Positions 25,602 to 35,925 are shown, numbered from the stretch's first letter. The stretch is 64,000 nucleotides of DNA from Dinoroseobacter sp034111085 (GCA_034111085.1 JAWUXZ010000027.1:93437-157436), one strand, 5' to 3'. Translations and numbers: made by a program. Notes: generated by a model from the sequence alone, not told the origin.

Positions 25602-26669
25602 ATGGACGAGAAACTCAGCCTTCCGACTGATATGAACGACCGCTCGCGCGAGGTGTTTCGTCGTGTCGTTGAAAGCTATCTCGAAAGTGGTGATCCGGTG
25701 GGCAGTCGTACGCTGACCCGCACAATGACCGAAAAGGTCTCAGCCGCCACTATCCGCAATGTCATGCAGGACCTCGAATATTTGGGGCTGCTCGGCTCGC
25801 CGCATGTTTCGGCGGGACGTATTCCAACGCAACTTGGCCTGCGTATGTTTGTCGACGGTCTTCTTGAGATCGGTGATGTTGACGAAGCCGACCGCGAACA
25901 GATGGACCAAACTGCGCAGGGCCAAACGGAGGTCTCGACGCTTCTGGATCGCGTTGGCTCGACGCTGTCGGGCATCACGCGAGGGGCCAGCCTCGTTCTG
26001 ACGCCCAAGCATGAAGCGCCGATTAAGCACCTCGAATTTGTCTCTCTCGACCCCTCGCGCGCCCTTGTAGTGTTGGTTTTTGCGGTTGGTCACGTCGAAA
26101 CTCGTCTGTTCACGCCACCGCCTGGGCCAACGCCCTCGTCAATGCGCGAAGCGGCCAATTTCCTCAATGCCATCGCCGAGGGTCGCACCCTGTCTGAGCT
26201 GAGCGCTGCAACCTCGATGGAGATCAAGCGCCACCGCCAAGAACTCAACAGCCTCGCGACCCAGCTTGTGGAAATGGGGTCCGCTATCTGGGACACGGGT
26301 ACAGGCACCGAAATTGATGCTCGTTTGATCGTGCGCGGACGCTCCAACTTGCTGGACGAGGGCGCGGACCCCGCAGATCTAGAACGCGTGCGCGAGCTGT
26401 TTGATGACCTTGAACGTAAGCGCGATATTGCCGAATTCCTGTCTCTGACCGAACAAGGCGACGGTGTGCGCATTTTTATCGGGTCTGAGAACAAGTTGTT
26501 CTCACTTTCGGGTTCCTCTCTGGTTGTCTCTCCCTATATGAACGCTGACCGTAAGATCATTGGTGCCGTCGGGGTCATCGGACCCACCCGTCTAAACTAC
26601 GGACGGATCGTGCCAATCGTGGATTATACCGCACAGCTGGTTGGACGGCTGCTGACGGATCGAGGCTAG
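25602..26669 (+). CDS. hrcA: Heat-inducible repressor HrcA
   Basis: Repressor of CIRCE-controlled heat-shock operons; 355 residues. N-terminal winged helix (DPVGSRTL through HVSAGRIPT) and C-terminal GAF-like domain with the VGVIGPTRLNYGR signature. No CIRCE inverted repeat was seen in the 120 bp upstream, so it is probably not autoregulated through that element. grpE follows after 13 bp. Confidence 0.96.
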   Translation: MDEKLSLPTDMNDRSREVFRRVVESYLESGDPVGSRTLTRTMTEKVSAATIRNVMQDLEYLGLLGSPHVSAGRIPTQLGLRMFVDGLLEIGDVDEADREQMDQTAQGQTEVSTLLDRVGSTLSGITRGASLVLTPKHEAPIKHLEFVSLDPSRALVVLVFAVGHVETRLFTPPPGPTPSSMREAANFLNAIAEGRTLSELSAATSMEIKRHRQELNSLATQLVEMGSAIWDTGTGTEIDARLIVRGRSNLLDEGADPADLERVRELFDDLERKRDIAEFLSLTEQGDGVRIFIGSENKLFSLSGSSLVVSPYMNADRKIIGAVGVIGPTRLNYGRIVPIVDYTAQLVGRLLTDRG

Positions 26670-26682
26670 GAAAGAAAGCGTC

Positions 26683-27279
26683 ATGGCGACTCCCAAAGAA
26701 GACAATATTTTTGACGAAATCGTGGATGCGGCTGCGGCTGAAGCTGCGCCGCAAGAACCGTTCATCGACATGACACAGCTCGCTGACGAGCCTGTCGAGG
26801 ACGAGATGCATGCCAGCATCACTGCCATCATCGACGAGCGGGACGAGCTGAAAGACCGCCTGCTGCGCTCGCTCGCGGAAGCTGAGAATATCCGCAAACG
26901 CGGTGACCGGGATCGTCGCGAGGCCGAGCAGTTTGGCGGCACGAAGCTGTCGCGCGATATGCTTCCGGTTTACGACAATCTCAAGCGCGCGCTCGATGCG
27001 GCGGGCGAAGATGTCAGCGGCGGCGAGAAAGCGGTGCTTGACGGGGTAGAGTTGACCATGCGCGAGCTGCTCAACATCTTCTCCAAGCACGGCATCACTC
27101 GGATTGAGCCGCAGGAAGGCGACACGTTCGATCCGCAGCGGCATCAGGCGATGTTTGAAGCGCCGGTGCCAGATGTGCCAAAGGGTGGCATCATACAGGT
27201 GATGACGGCGGGCTTCTTGCTGCATGACCGCCTCTTGCGTCCTGCGCAGGTTGGCGTGTCCTCGCAGCCAGCGTCCTAG
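26683..27279 (+). CDS. grpE: Nucleotide exchange factor GrpE
   Basis: Nucleotide exchange factor for DnaK, 198 residues. An acidic N-terminus and long coiled coil (RDELKDRLLRSLAEAENIRKR) are followed by the beta-wing domain with HGITRIEPQEGDTFDPQRHQA. AGGAAAGAAAG precedes the ATG. Its TAG stop interlocks with the mutS stop in CTAG. Confidence 0.95.
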   Translation: MATPKEDNIFDEIVDAAAAEAAPQEPFIDMTQLADEPVEDEMHASITAIIDERDELKDRLLRSLAEAENIRKRGDRDRREAEQFGGTKLSRDMLPVYDNLKRALDAAGEDVSGGEKAVLDGVELTMRELLNIFSKHGITRIEPQEGDTFDPQRHQAMFEAPVPDVPKGGIIQVMTAGFLLHDRLLRPAQVGVSSQPAS

Positions 27280-29900
27280 GGCATTAGGCCCTTCATTTCG
27301 TAGATCAGGGCGAGCGCCTCTTTCGGGGTTAGCTCATCCGGTAAAATGCCCTTAAGCCGCGCCTCCACCTCGGACGGCGCGGCTTTTGCTTGCGGGGCGC
27401 GCGAAGGCGTTGCGGAAAACAGCGGTAGGTCGTCGATGATTTGCGCCTTGCCCGTCTCAGCCGCCCCGGATTCGAGCTTTGCAAGGATGTCGCGCGCGCG
27501 GACTGTCACCGCCTCTGGAAGCCCGGCCAACTTGGCGACCTGCACCCCGTAAGATCTGTCTGCGGCTCCTTTGGTCACTTCATGCAGGAAAATCACGTCG
27601 CCGTCCCATTCCTTGACCCGCACAGTGGCGTTATCGACCCGGTCCAGCTTGGCCGACAGTGCGGTAAGCTCATGATAATGCGTGGCAAATAAGGCCCGGC
27701 AATCATTGATTTCATGCAAATATTCAAGCACCGCCCACGCAATCGACAGTCCATCATAGGTCGCCGTTCCGCGCCCGATCTCGTCGAGGATCACCAAAGC
27801 GCGCGCATCGGCTTGGTTGAGGATCGCTGCGGTCTCGACCATTTCCACCATGAAAGTTGACCGCCCGCGCGCCAGATCATCGGACGCGCCGACGCGGCTG
27901 AACACTTGGCTGACCATCCCGATATGCGCGCGCCGTGCAGGCACGAAGCTGCCCATCTGCGCGAGGATCGCGATTAACGCATTCTGGCGTAGAAAGGTCG
28001 ATTTGCCCGACATATTCGGCCCAGTCAGAAGCCAGATTGCGGCTGGATCACGCGACAGATCGCAATCATTGGCGATAAATGGCGTGCCACTTTTGGATTG
28101 TAGCGCGGCTTCGACCACCGGATGTCGCCCGCCTTGGATCGCAAAGGCGCGGCTGGCGTCGATCAGGGGCCGGCTCCAGTCGGCGCGGTGCGCCAGATCG
28201 GCAAGGGCGGCGGTGACGTCCAGTTCGGCAAGCGCACGGGCGAGGGTCGCAAGACGCGCGTGTTCTGCCAAAACGGCTTTGCACAATGCCCCAAACATCT
28301 CCGTCTCGATCGCCAAGGCGCGCGCTCCGGCATTGAGGATTTTCGTTTCCATCTCGCCCAATGCCACGGTGGTAAACCGCACTGCGTTCGCGGTGGTCTG
28401 GCGGTGGATAAACGCCTCGCTAAGCGGCGGGGCGAGCATCTTCTTAGCATGGGCGGCGGATGTCTCGATAAAGTAGCCAAGAACGTTATTATGTTTAATT
28501 TTCAACGCACTAATTTCGGCCCGCTTGGCGTAATCGCTCTGCATTCCCGCAATCACGCTGCGCCCTTCGTCCCGCAGGCGTCGGGCCTCATCCAGATCGG
28601 GGTTCACGCCCGCTGCAATCGCACCGCCATCGCGTAGATACACAGGCGGCTCGGGCGCAAGCTCTCGGCCCAACAATGCGCTGAGCGTATCAAATCCATC
28701 CAGATCGTTCTTCACCGCCTGCAACCCGTCGGGCATGTCCTTCGGAAGCAGCGCCCGGATCGTATTGGCCTCGGTCAGCGCTGTGCGCAAAGCCGCCAAA
28801 TCACGCGGACCGCCCCGGTCGAGCGCGAGACGCGATAAAGCGCGCTCTAGATCGGGGGTTTTGCGCAAATGGGCACGCAAATCGTCGCGTATGGCTGAGG
28901 TGTCGACCAAAAGTGCCACTGCATCTTGGCGCCCTTGAATGGTCTCAAGCTGAGTAGACGGGGCGGACAAGCGCCGTTCCAACAGGCGCGCCCCACCAGC
29001 CGTCACGCTGCGGTCGATCACCGACAAAAGCGAGCCTGCGCGGCTGCCGCTTAATGTTCGCGTTAGCTCCAGATTGCGCCGCGTGGCCGCGTCGATCTGG
29101 AGAACCCGTTCTGCCATTTCGCGCTGTGGCGCACGTAGTAGCGGCAGTTTGCCCTTCTGCGTCAGGTCCAGATAGGCGACGACTGCGCCCAAAGCGGCCT
29201 CTTCCGCGCGGGTAAAATTGCCGAATGCGTCCAGTGTGGCGACCTCAAACAACGTGCACAACCGCGCGCGCCCTTCGGTGCTGTCGAAGCTGGCGCGGGC
29301 AAGCTCGGTGACGGAGATACCCATCTCATCGGCCAGATCGTGCAGATCAATCGGTGCGGGATCTGGCAGCAACAATTCGCTGGGGGCGAGGCGCGCTAGG
29401 TCAGGCCCAAGGCGCGCGCGCGGGCAAACCATCGAATGAAACGCCCCGGTTGAGATATCGACCCATGCCAGCGCGGCCCCGTCACGGATTTGCGCGTATG
29501 CGGCGAGGTAGTTGTGGCTGCGCGCCTCCAGCAGGCTGTCTTCGGTCAAGGTGCCGGGGGTGACGACGCGGGTCACGGCGCGGTGGACGACTGACTTTGC
29601 GCCGCGCTTTTTGGCCTCGGCTGGGTTTTCCATCTGCTCGCAGACCGCGACCCGAAACCCTTTGCGGATTAACGTTAACAGATAGCCCTCGGCAGCGTGA
29701 ACCGGGACGCCGCACATTGGGATATCTTTGCCCTCGTGCTGGCCGCGTTTGGTGAGCGCGATATCCAGAGCCTCGGCCGCGGCGACCGCATCGTCAAAGA
29801 ACATCTCGTAGAAGTCGCCCATCCGGTAGAACAACAGCGCACCTTCATGCTCTGCCTTGATCTCCAGAAACTGCGCCATCATTGGCGTTACTTTGTTCAT
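27276..29900 (-). CDS. mutS: DNA mismatch repair protein MutS
   Basis: Mismatch-recognition ATPase of 874 residues. The mismatch-wedge Phe-x-Glu is in the N-terminal GDFYEMFFDDA, Walker A is TGPNMSGKSTFLRQ, and Walker B/D-loop is VILDEIGRGTATYDG. The start at 29900 (MNKVTPMM) is preceded by a G-rich ribosome-binding site; a 52-codon upstream extension has no MutS-like sequence. Confidence 0.97.
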   Translation of the reverse strand: MNKVTPMMAQFLEIKAEHEGALLFYRMGDFYEMFFDDAVAAAEALDIALTKRGQHEGKDIPMCGVPVHAAEGYLLTLIRKGFRVAVCEQMENPAEAKKRGAKSVVHRAVTRVVTPGTLTEDSLLEARSHNYLAAYAQIRDGAALAWVDISTGAFHSMVCPRARLGPDLARLAPSELLLPDPAPIDLHDLADEMGISVTELARASFDSTEGRARLCTLFEVATLDAFGNFTRAEEAALGAVVAYLDLTQKGKLPLLRAPQREMAERVLQIDAATRRNLELTRTLSGSRAGSLLSVIDRSVTAGGARLLERRLSAPSTQLETIQGRQDAVALLVDTSAIRDDLRAHLRKTPDLERALSRLALDRGGPRDLAALRTALTEANTIRALLPKDMPDGLQAVKNDLDGFDTLSALLGRELAPEPPVYLRDGGAIAAGVNPDLDEARRLRDEGRSVIAGMQSDYAKRAEISALKIKHNNVLGYFIETSAAHAKKMLAPPLSEAFIHRQTTANAVRFTTVALGEMETKILNAGARALAIETEMFGALCKAVLAEHARLATLARALAELDVTAALADLAHRADWSRPLIDASRAFAIQGGRHPVVEAALQSKSGTPFIANDCDLSRDPAAIWLLTGPNMSGKSTFLRQNALIAILAQMGSFVPARRAHIGMVSQVFSRVGASDDLARGRSTFMVEMVETAAILNQADARALVILDEIGRGTATYDGLSIAWAVLEYLHEINDCRALFATHYHELTALSAKLDRVDNATVRVKEWDGDVIFLHEVTKGAADRSYGVQVAKLAGLPEAVTVRARDILAKLESGAAETGKAQIIDDLPLFSATPSRAPQAKAAPSEVEARLKGILPDELTPKEALALIYEMKGLMP

Positions 29901-30039
29901 TCTGCCCCCCTGGCCTTGCTTTAGCTTAAAACCGGACGCGAAGCGCCGAAAGCCCGTATTCCGTTCTGTCCACAAGCTGTTGTCGTCTGGGGATGAGCGG
30001 GCTACACAGAATTCTCGGACATAAAAGGACAGACAGGCG

Positions 30040-32298
30040 ATGGTTGAACGCAACAAAGTTACCGCCGAGGAAGCGCTTGCCTATCATATGGAGCCGCGCC
30101 CGGGAAAACTGGATATTAGCGCGTCCACGCGGATGATGACGCAGCGTGATCTTAGCCTCGCCTATTCGCCCGGGGTTGCCGTTCCTGTCGAAGCGATCGC
30201 CGCTGATCCTGCCTTGGCGTATGATTATACCACCAAGGGCAACATGGTCGCAGTGATCTCCAACGGGACCGCAATCCTTGGGTTGGGCAATCTTGGCGCG
30301 CTTGCCTCCAAGCCTGTGATGGAGGGCAAAGCGGTTCTGTTTAAACGCTTCGCCGACATTAATTCCATCGATATCGAGCTGGACACAGAAGACCCCGACG
30401 AGTTCATCAACGCCGTGCGCCTGATGGGCCCGAGCTTCGGCGGCATTAACCTTGAAGACATCAAGGCCCCCGAATGCTTCATCATCGAGCAGCGTCTTAA
30501 GGAAGAAATGGACATCCCCGTCTTCCATGACGACCAGCATGGCACGGCGGTGATCTGTGCGGCGGGTTTGATCAACGCTCTGCACATCTCCGGCAAGAAG
30601 ATCGAGGATGTGCGTATTGTGCTGAACGGCGCTGGTGCGGCCGGGATTGCGTGTCTCGAGCTGCTCAAAGCGATGGGCGCGCAACACAACAATTGTATCA
30701 TGTGCGATACCAAGGGCGTCATCTACCAAGGTCGCACCGAAGGCATGAACCAGTGGAAATCAGCTCATGCCGCGACGACCGAACTGCGCACGCTTCAGGA
30801 GGCTATGAAAGACGCCGATGTCTTCCTTGGTGTGTCGGTCAAGGGCGCGGTCACGCCCGACATGGTCGCCAGCATGGCCCCGAACCCGGTAATTTTCGCT
30901 ATGGCGAATCCTGACCCTGAAATTACGCCCGAAGACGCCCATGCCGTGCGCGAGGATGCGATCGTTGCCACTGGGCGCAGCGACTACCCGAATCAGGTAA
31001 ATAACGTGCTTGGGTTTCCGTATCTTTTCCGAGGCGCGCTCGACATCCAGGCCCGCGCGATCAATGACGAGATGAAAATCGCCTGTGCCCATGCGCTTGC
31101 CAAGCTGGCCCGCGAGGATGTGCCCGATGAGGTCGCGATGGCCTATGGGCGCAGCCTAACCTTCGGGCGCGACTACATTATTCCCACGCCGTTCGACCCA
31201 CGTTTGATCCATGTGATCCCGCCAGCCGTCGCGCGTGCAGGTATGGATACGGGTGTTGCACGCAAGCCGATTGTCGATCTGGATGGCTACGAGAAAGACC
31301 TCGCTGCGCGAATGGATCCGACCGCGTCGATGCTGCAAGGGCTCTATGCGCGGGCAAAGGGTGCTCAGGCGCGGATGATTTTTGCCGAAGGTGATGACGT
31401 GCGGGTGATGCGCGCTGCGGTTGCCTATCAGCGTTCGGGCCTCGGGCAAGCCGTGGTTGTGGGGCGCGAAGAGGATGTTGCCGCGAAGCTGACAGAGGCT
31501 GGAATGCCTGAAGCGGCTGCGGAGTTAGAGATCGTTAACGCTAGCAACACTCCACATCTCGAAGCGTATAAATCCTTTCTCTATGATCGTTTGCAACGCA
31601 GGGGCCATGACGCGCAGGATATTCACCGTCTTGCCGCGCGGGATCGACACGTGTTCTCAGCCCTGATGTTGGCGCATGGGCATGGAGACGGCCTTGTGAC
31701 CGGCGCGACCCGGAAATCAGCGCATGTGCTTGGCCTGCTGAACCATGTCTTCGATGCGACGGCAGAAGATGGTGCCGTCGGTGTGACAGCGCTTTTGGCC
31801 AAGGGCCGCGTTGTGTTGATTGCAGATACACTGGTGCATGAGTGGCCCAGTGAAGTGGATTTGGCCGATATCGCTACGCGTGCCGCTGGTACTGCGCGGA
31901 CCCTCGGGCTTGAGCCGCGCGTCGCATTCGTCAGCTTTTCGACCTTCGGATATCCGGTATCTGAGCGGGCCGAGAAGATGCATATGGCACCTGCTGTGCT
32001 GGACAAGCGCGGTGTGGATTTCGAATATGATGGCGAGATGACCGTGGATGTGGCGCTGAACCCGACGGTGATGGCGCAGTATCCATTTTGTCGACTGACC
32101 GGGCCCGCCAACGTTCTTGTGATGCCCGCGCGCCATTCGGCCAGTATCTCGGTTAAGATGATGCAGGAGTTGGGCGATGCGACGGTGATTGGGCCGATTC
32201 TTTCGGGTGTTGGTAAACCGATCCAACTGTGCACTTCGACTTCGACCTCCAACGATGTGCTGAATATGGCGGTGCTTGCCGCCTGTCGGGTCGGCTAG
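30040..32298 (+). CDS. maeB: NADP-malic enzyme with phosphotransacetylase-like domain
   Basis: Hybrid malic enzyme of 752 residues that decarboxylates malate to pyruvate. The N-terminal 430 residues hold the malic enzyme domains (PVFHDDQHGTA; GAGAAG nucleotide-binding turn; MANPDPEI). The C-terminal 320 residues resemble phosphotransacetylase and are known in this family to be regulatory (acetyl-CoA response) rather than catalytic. A clear AGGA-rich region precedes the ATG. One base separates the stop from the downstream kinase start codon. Confidence 0.95.
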   Translation: MVERNKVTAEEALAYHMEPRPGKLDISASTRMMTQRDLSLAYSPGVAVPVEAIAADPALAYDYTTKGNMVAVISNGTAILGLGNLGALASKPVMEGKAVLFKRFADINSIDIELDTEDPDEFINAVRLMGPSFGGINLEDIKAPECFIIEQRLKEEMDIPVFHDDQHGTAVICAAGLINALHISGKKIEDVRIVLNGAGAAGIACLELLKAMGAQHNNCIMCDTKGVIYQGRTEGMNQWKSAHAATTELRTLQEAMKDADVFLGVSVKGAVTPDMVASMAPNPVIFAMANPDPEITPEDAHAVREDAIVATGRSDYPNQVNNVLGFPYLFRGALDIQARAINDEMKIACAHALAKLAREDVPDEVAMAYGRSLTFGRDYIIPTPFDPRLIHVIPPAVARAGMDTGVARKPIVDLDGYEKDLAARMDPTASMLQGLYARAKGAQARMIFAEGDDVRVMRAAVAYQRSGLGQAVVVGREEDVAAKLTEAGMPEAAAELEIVNASNTPHLEAYKSFLYDRLQRRGHDAQDIHRLAARDRHVFSALMLAHGHGDGLVTGATRKSAHVLGLLNHVFDATAEDGAVGVTALLAKGRVVLIADTLVHEWPSEVDLADIATRAAGTARTLGLEPRVAFVSFSTFGYPVSERAEKMHMAPAVLDKRGVDFEYDGEMTVDVALNPTVMAQYPFCRLTGPANVLVMPARHSASISVKMMQELGDATVIGPILSGVGKPIQLCTSTSTSNDVLNMAVLAACRVG

Positions 32299-32299
32299 C

Positions 32300-33172
32300 A
32301 TGGGGCGCATCGTCTGCATCGGATCGATCAACGCCGACTACATCTACCGCTTGCCGCATTTGCCTGCGCCAGGTGAGACATTGAGCGCCACCAGTATGAC
32401 ACGAATGCTGGGCGGGAAGGGCGCGAACCAATCCATTGCGGCCAGCTTGTCGGGCGCACAGGTTGCCCATGTTGGCGCGATTGGCCCAAGCGATGATTGG
32501 CTGATCAAGGCGCTTGCGACGGCGGGGATTGAGACACAGTTTATCAGCAACGTTGATGTGCCCACCGGACATGCAATTATTAACGTTGATGATGCCGGCG
32601 AGAACGCGATTGTCTTGTTTCCGAGCGCAAACCACGCGATTCCGACGGGCATGATTGCGGAGGCTCTCGCTGGATATGGTCCCGGTGATACGTGTCTGTT
32701 GCAGAACGAAGTGACCGTCAGTGCCGAAGCCGCGCGGCAGGCAAAGGCCAACGGAGTGTCGGTGATATATTCCGCCGCTCCGTTTGAAGCCGCAGCGGTT
32801 GAGGCGGTTTTGCCCTATGCCGATCTGCTGGTGATGAACGAAGGCGAGGCGGCTGAATTGGCCCGCGAGCTGGGCAAGTCGCCCGAGCAAATGCCCTGCG
32901 ATGTGCTGGTAACGAAAGGCGCAGAAGGGGCGATTTATTATGGCGAGACGCTAGAGGTTTGCCCGGCGTTCCAAGTCACGCCCGTCGACACCACTGGCGC
33001 AGGTGATTGTTATATTGGGGCTTTTTCGGCACGACGGTCTTCCGGGGCCTCGATCGCTGACGCATTGCGCTGGGCCTCTGCGGCAAGTGCGATCCAAGTT
33101 ACGAGGCCGGGCACGGCAGATGCGATGCCAAACAAGACCGAGATTGAGGCGTTTCTCGCCGACCGCGCTTAG
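32300..33172 (+). CDS. PfkB-family sugar kinase (ribokinase-like)
   Basis: A 290-residue PfkB carbohydrate kinase most like ribokinase: N-terminal GSINADYIYRLPHLPAPGET, GGKGANQSIAAS (sugar-binding), and C-terminal DTTGAGDCYIGAF with the catalytic Asp. The start at 32300 is one base after the maeB stop. No ribose transporter is adjacent, so the substrate is unproven. Its stop interlocks with msrA in TTAG. Confidence 0.85.
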   Translation: MGRIVCIGSINADYIYRLPHLPAPGETLSATSMTRMLGGKGANQSIAASLSGAQVAHVGAIGPSDDWLIKALATAGIETQFISNVDVPTGHAIINVDDAGENAIVLFPSANHAIPTGMIAEALAGYGPGDTCLLQNEVTVSAEAARQAKANGVSVIYSAAPFEAAAVEAVLPYADLLVMNEGEAAELARELGKSPEQMPCDVLVTKGAEGAIYYGETLEVCPAFQVTPVDTTGAGDCYIGAFSARRSSGASIADALRWASAASAIQVTRPGTADAMPNKTEIEAFLADRA

Positions 33173-33843
33173 TGCATGGCGAAAGGCGCATCATCGCCCC
33201 AAAGCTCTAGCACTCGCGCATCACGACCACAGGATTCGCGGTAGCGCGCATAAGCGTTTGACTTGGAGGTTGGCCCGAACCGGGTCAGTAGGATCAGGTC
33301 GTCTGATTTGTAATAATCTTGATGATAGGCTTCTGCCAGATAGAAGTTTGCGGCCTCCAGCACAGGGGTCACAATGGTTTGCCCGAGTGCGCTTTGGGCG
33401 GCGGCCTTCGCAGCGGTTGCCGCAGCAACTTGGTTAGCATTCAATGGAAAGATGGCGGTCGTATAGGTTGGGCCGCGATCACAGAACTGGCCGCCCGCAT
33501 CTGTCGGATCGACCGATCGAAAGAACAGATTGTAAAGCTGGCGTGCGTCGACTTGGCTGGGATCAAAGGTGATCTCGACCGCCTCCAGATGGCCAGTGCC
33601 GCCGCCGACAACTTGGCGGTAAGACGGGTTCGCTACATCGCCACCTGCGAAACCCGACACGGCTTCGATTACGCCACTTACCTGCTCAAAATCGGATTCG
33701 ACGCACCAGAAACACCCACCTGCAACTAGAATACGATCGGTCGTTTGGGCGTGTGTGCTGCCATAGTGCAGAGCTGAGCCGACGAGCATCGCCAGCGCGA
33801 GAAGGGCAGGTTTGATGTGGAACATGGTAAATCGCAGGCGCAT
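33169..33843 (-). CDS. msrA: Peptide methionine sulfoxide reductase MsrA, secreted
   Basis: Reduces methionine-S-sulfoxide in proteins. 224 residues. The catalytic motif is AGGCFWCVES, and the family's HLEAVEI and YHQDYY blocks are present. An N-terminal signal peptide (hydrophobic stretch ending HAQ) implies export to the periplasm. The start at 33843 has AAAGGA upstream; the long frame before it is antisense to the next gene and is rejected. No msrB is adjacent. Confidence 0.93.
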   Translation of the reverse strand: MRLRFTMFHIKPALLALAMLVGSALHYGSTHAQTTDRILVAGGCFWCVESDFEQVSGVIEAVSGFAGGDVANPSYRQVVGGGTGHLEAVEITFDPSQVDARQLYNLFFRSVDPTDAGGQFCDRGPTYTTAIFPLNANQVAAATAAKAAAQSALGQTIVTPVLEAANFYLAEAYHQDYYKSDDLILLTRFGPTSKSNAYARYRESCGRDARVLELWGDDAPFAMH

Positions 33844-33949
33844 GGGGCGGTCCTTTCGGGATGGTTCAATCTTGACGCAAGGGCGGCATAACGCACAACT
33901 CACTGACCCGTGATGGTGCGATTTCTCACCCAGAGGTGACGAGATGAAA

Positions 33950-33968
33950 CATTCCGATTGCGGGAATG
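33950..33968. repeat. Short inverted repeat (possible operator)
   Basis: CATTCC, 7-base loop, GGAATG, lying in the divergent gap between msrA and the sulfotransferase-like gene, 46 bp before the latter. It could be an operator or leader hairpin; no known consensus matches. Confidence 0.3.
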
Positions 33969-34013
33969 CGTGGACTGAATAGAGTCTGATGTGGATGCTT
34001 GAGGGGGATGATG

Positions 34014-34706
34014 ATGAGGATAGCCATGTGGTCTGGGCCGCGAAATTTGTCGACGGCGATGATGTATAGCTTCGGTGCGCGCGCTGATTTCGCAGTGACC
34101 GACGAGCCATTTTATGCGGCATATTTGGCGGCAAGCGGCTCAGATCATCCAATGCGGACAGCGACCTTGGACAGTCAGCCGAACGATTCCGCTGATGTTG
34201 CCGCGGCCTGCGCTGGGCCGATCCCCGGAGGTAGAACTCATTGGTATCAAAAGCATATGCCGCATCACATGGACGTCGACTTCCCGCTCGATTGGGCGAA
34301 CGGCTTCACCCATGTTCATCTCATCCGCCACCCCGCACGGGTGATTGCAAGCTACCGCGCCAAGCGCGCAAACCCTACGATTGACGATCTGGGCTACGCG
34401 CAATGCCTCAAATTCTATCAGCGCTTTCCCGGCCCGGTGATTGATTCCACAGATATCCGCGCAGACCCAGAGGGTATGCTGCGAAAGCTCTGCACCGAGA
34501 TTGGTCTGACGTGGGACACTGCAATGCTGCACTGGCCTGCAGGTGGGCGCACTGAGGACGGTGCTTGGGCGTCGCACTGGTATGGGGCGGTTCATCGCTC
34601 GACGGGATTCGCGACCGCCGAGGGCCCGATCCCAAACGAAAACGGCACCCTGCTGGATGCCGCTTTGCCGATGTATCAGGAGATGGCCGCGCGCCGGATC
34701 ACTTAA
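34014..34706 (+). CDS. Sulfotransferase-family protein
   Basis: A 230-residue P-loop protein with the sulfotransferase-like 5'-PSB-type start MWSGPRNLSTAMMYSF and a downstream HLIRHPARVIASY resembling the 3'-phosphate-binding block. Relatives are annotated as sulfotransferase-like or HAD-linked proteins in proteobacteria; the substrate is unknown. GAGGGGG at 34001-34007 best fits the third of three consecutive ATGs (34008, 34011, 34014). Convergent with argG, 8-bp overlap. Confidence 0.75.
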   Translation: MRIAMWSGPRNLSTAMMYSFGARADFAVTDEPFYAAYLAASGSDHPMRTATLDSQPNDSADVAAACAGPIPGGRTHWYQKHMPHHMDVDFPLDWANGFTHVHLIRHPARVIASYRAKRANPTIDDLGYAQCLKFYQRFPGPVIDSTDIRADPEGMLRKLCTEIGLTWDTAMLHWPAGGRTEDGAWASHWYGAVHRSTGFATAEGPIPNENGTLLDAALPMYQEMAARRIT

Positions 34707-35925
34707 CCCGCTTATTCCGCGCCGCCAGCAGCTTTAGCCTTAACGCATTCAGCTGGATAAAGCCTGCCGCGTCCTTTTGGTCGTAGGCCCCGGCGTCATC
34801 TTCAAATGTCACATGCGCCTCGGAATAGAGCGAGTGATCGGACCAGCGCCCAACCGTCCGGGCCAGACCTTTATAGAGCTTCAACCGCACGGTTCCGGTT
34901 ACATGGGTTTGGCTCATATCAATTGCGGCCTGCAGCATTTCGCGCTCAGGCGAGTACCAGAAACCGTTATAGATCAGCTCTGCATAGCGCGGCATCAACT
35001 CGTCTTTCAAATGCGCTGCGCCGCGATCCAGCGTGATCGACTCGATCCCGCGATGAGCTTCTAGAAGCAGTGTGCCGCCAGGCGTCTCGTAGATGCCGCG
35101 CGATTTCATGCCGACGAACCGCCCCTCGACCAGATCGAGGCGACCGCATCCGTGCTTGCCGCCAAGCTCGTTCAGTTTGGTGAGGATCGTGGCGGGCGAC
35201 ATCGCTTCGCCGTTGATAGACACCGCATCGCCCTTCTCAAACCCGATCTCGACATATTCGGGCGTATCGGGCGCGTCTTCAGGGTTAACGGTGCGCTGAT
35301 AAACGTAGTCGGGCGCTTCGTCGGCCGGATCTTCCAGCACTTTACCTTCGGACGAGGTGTGCAGCAGGTTCGCATCGACGCTGAAAGGCGCCTCACCGCG
35401 CTTATCGGTGGCGATTGGGATTTGATGCAGTTCGGCAAATTCTAGCAACTTAGAACGCGAGGACAGATCCCATTCGCGCCAAGGTGCGATGACCTTAATA
35501 TCGGGGTTTAGGGCATAGGCAGACAGCTCAAACCGGACCTGATCATTGCCCTTGCCGGTCGCACCATGGGCAACGGCATCGGCGCCAGTCATCTCGGCAA
35601 TCTCAACGAGACGCTTGGAAATCAGGGGCCGCGCGATGGAGGTGCCGAGCAAATAGAGCCCCTCGTAGACCGCGTTGGCGCGAAACATCGGGAAGACGAA
35701 ATCGCGGACAAATTCTTCGCGGACGTCTTCAATATAGATATTCTCAGGCGGGATACCCAGAAGCTCGGCCTTGGCGCGGGCAGGCTCAAGCTCTTCACCC
35801 TGACCGAGATCGGCGGTGAAGGTCACGACCTCGCAGCCGTATTCGGTCTGCAACCACTTGAGAATGATCGAGGTGTCGAGACCACCGGAATAGGCCAAAA
35901 CTACTTTTTTAGGGGCCGTGAGCAT
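34699..35925 (-). CDS. argG: Argininosuccinate synthase
   Basis: ATP-dependent joining of citrulline and aspartate in arginine synthesis; 408 residues. AYSGGLDTS at residues 10-18 is the PP-loop pyrophosphatase motif; GKGNDQVRFE and the C-terminal GAYDQKDAAGFI match the family. The start at 35925 has GGAAGGA about 7 bases upstream; a 19-codon extension is rejected. Confidence 0.97.
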   Translation of the reverse strand: MLTAPKKVVLAYSGGLDTSIILKWLQTEYGCEVVTFTADLGQGEELEPARAKAELLGIPPENIYIEDVREEFVRDFVFPMFRANAVYEGLYLLGTSIARPLISKRLVEIAEMTGADAVAHGATGKGNDQVRFELSAYALNPDIKVIAPWREWDLSSRSKLLEFAELHQIPIATDKRGEAPFSVDANLLHTSSEGKVLEDPADEAPDYVYQRTVNPEDAPDTPEYVEIGFEKGDAVSINGEAMSPATILTKLNELGGKHGCGRLDLVEGRFVGMKSRGIYETPGGTLLLEAHRGIESITLDRGAAHLKDELMPRYAELIYNGFWYSPEREMLQAAIDMSQTHVTGTVRLKLYKGLARTVGRWSDHSLYSEAHVTFEDDAGAYDQKDAAGFIQLNALRLKLLAARNKRVK

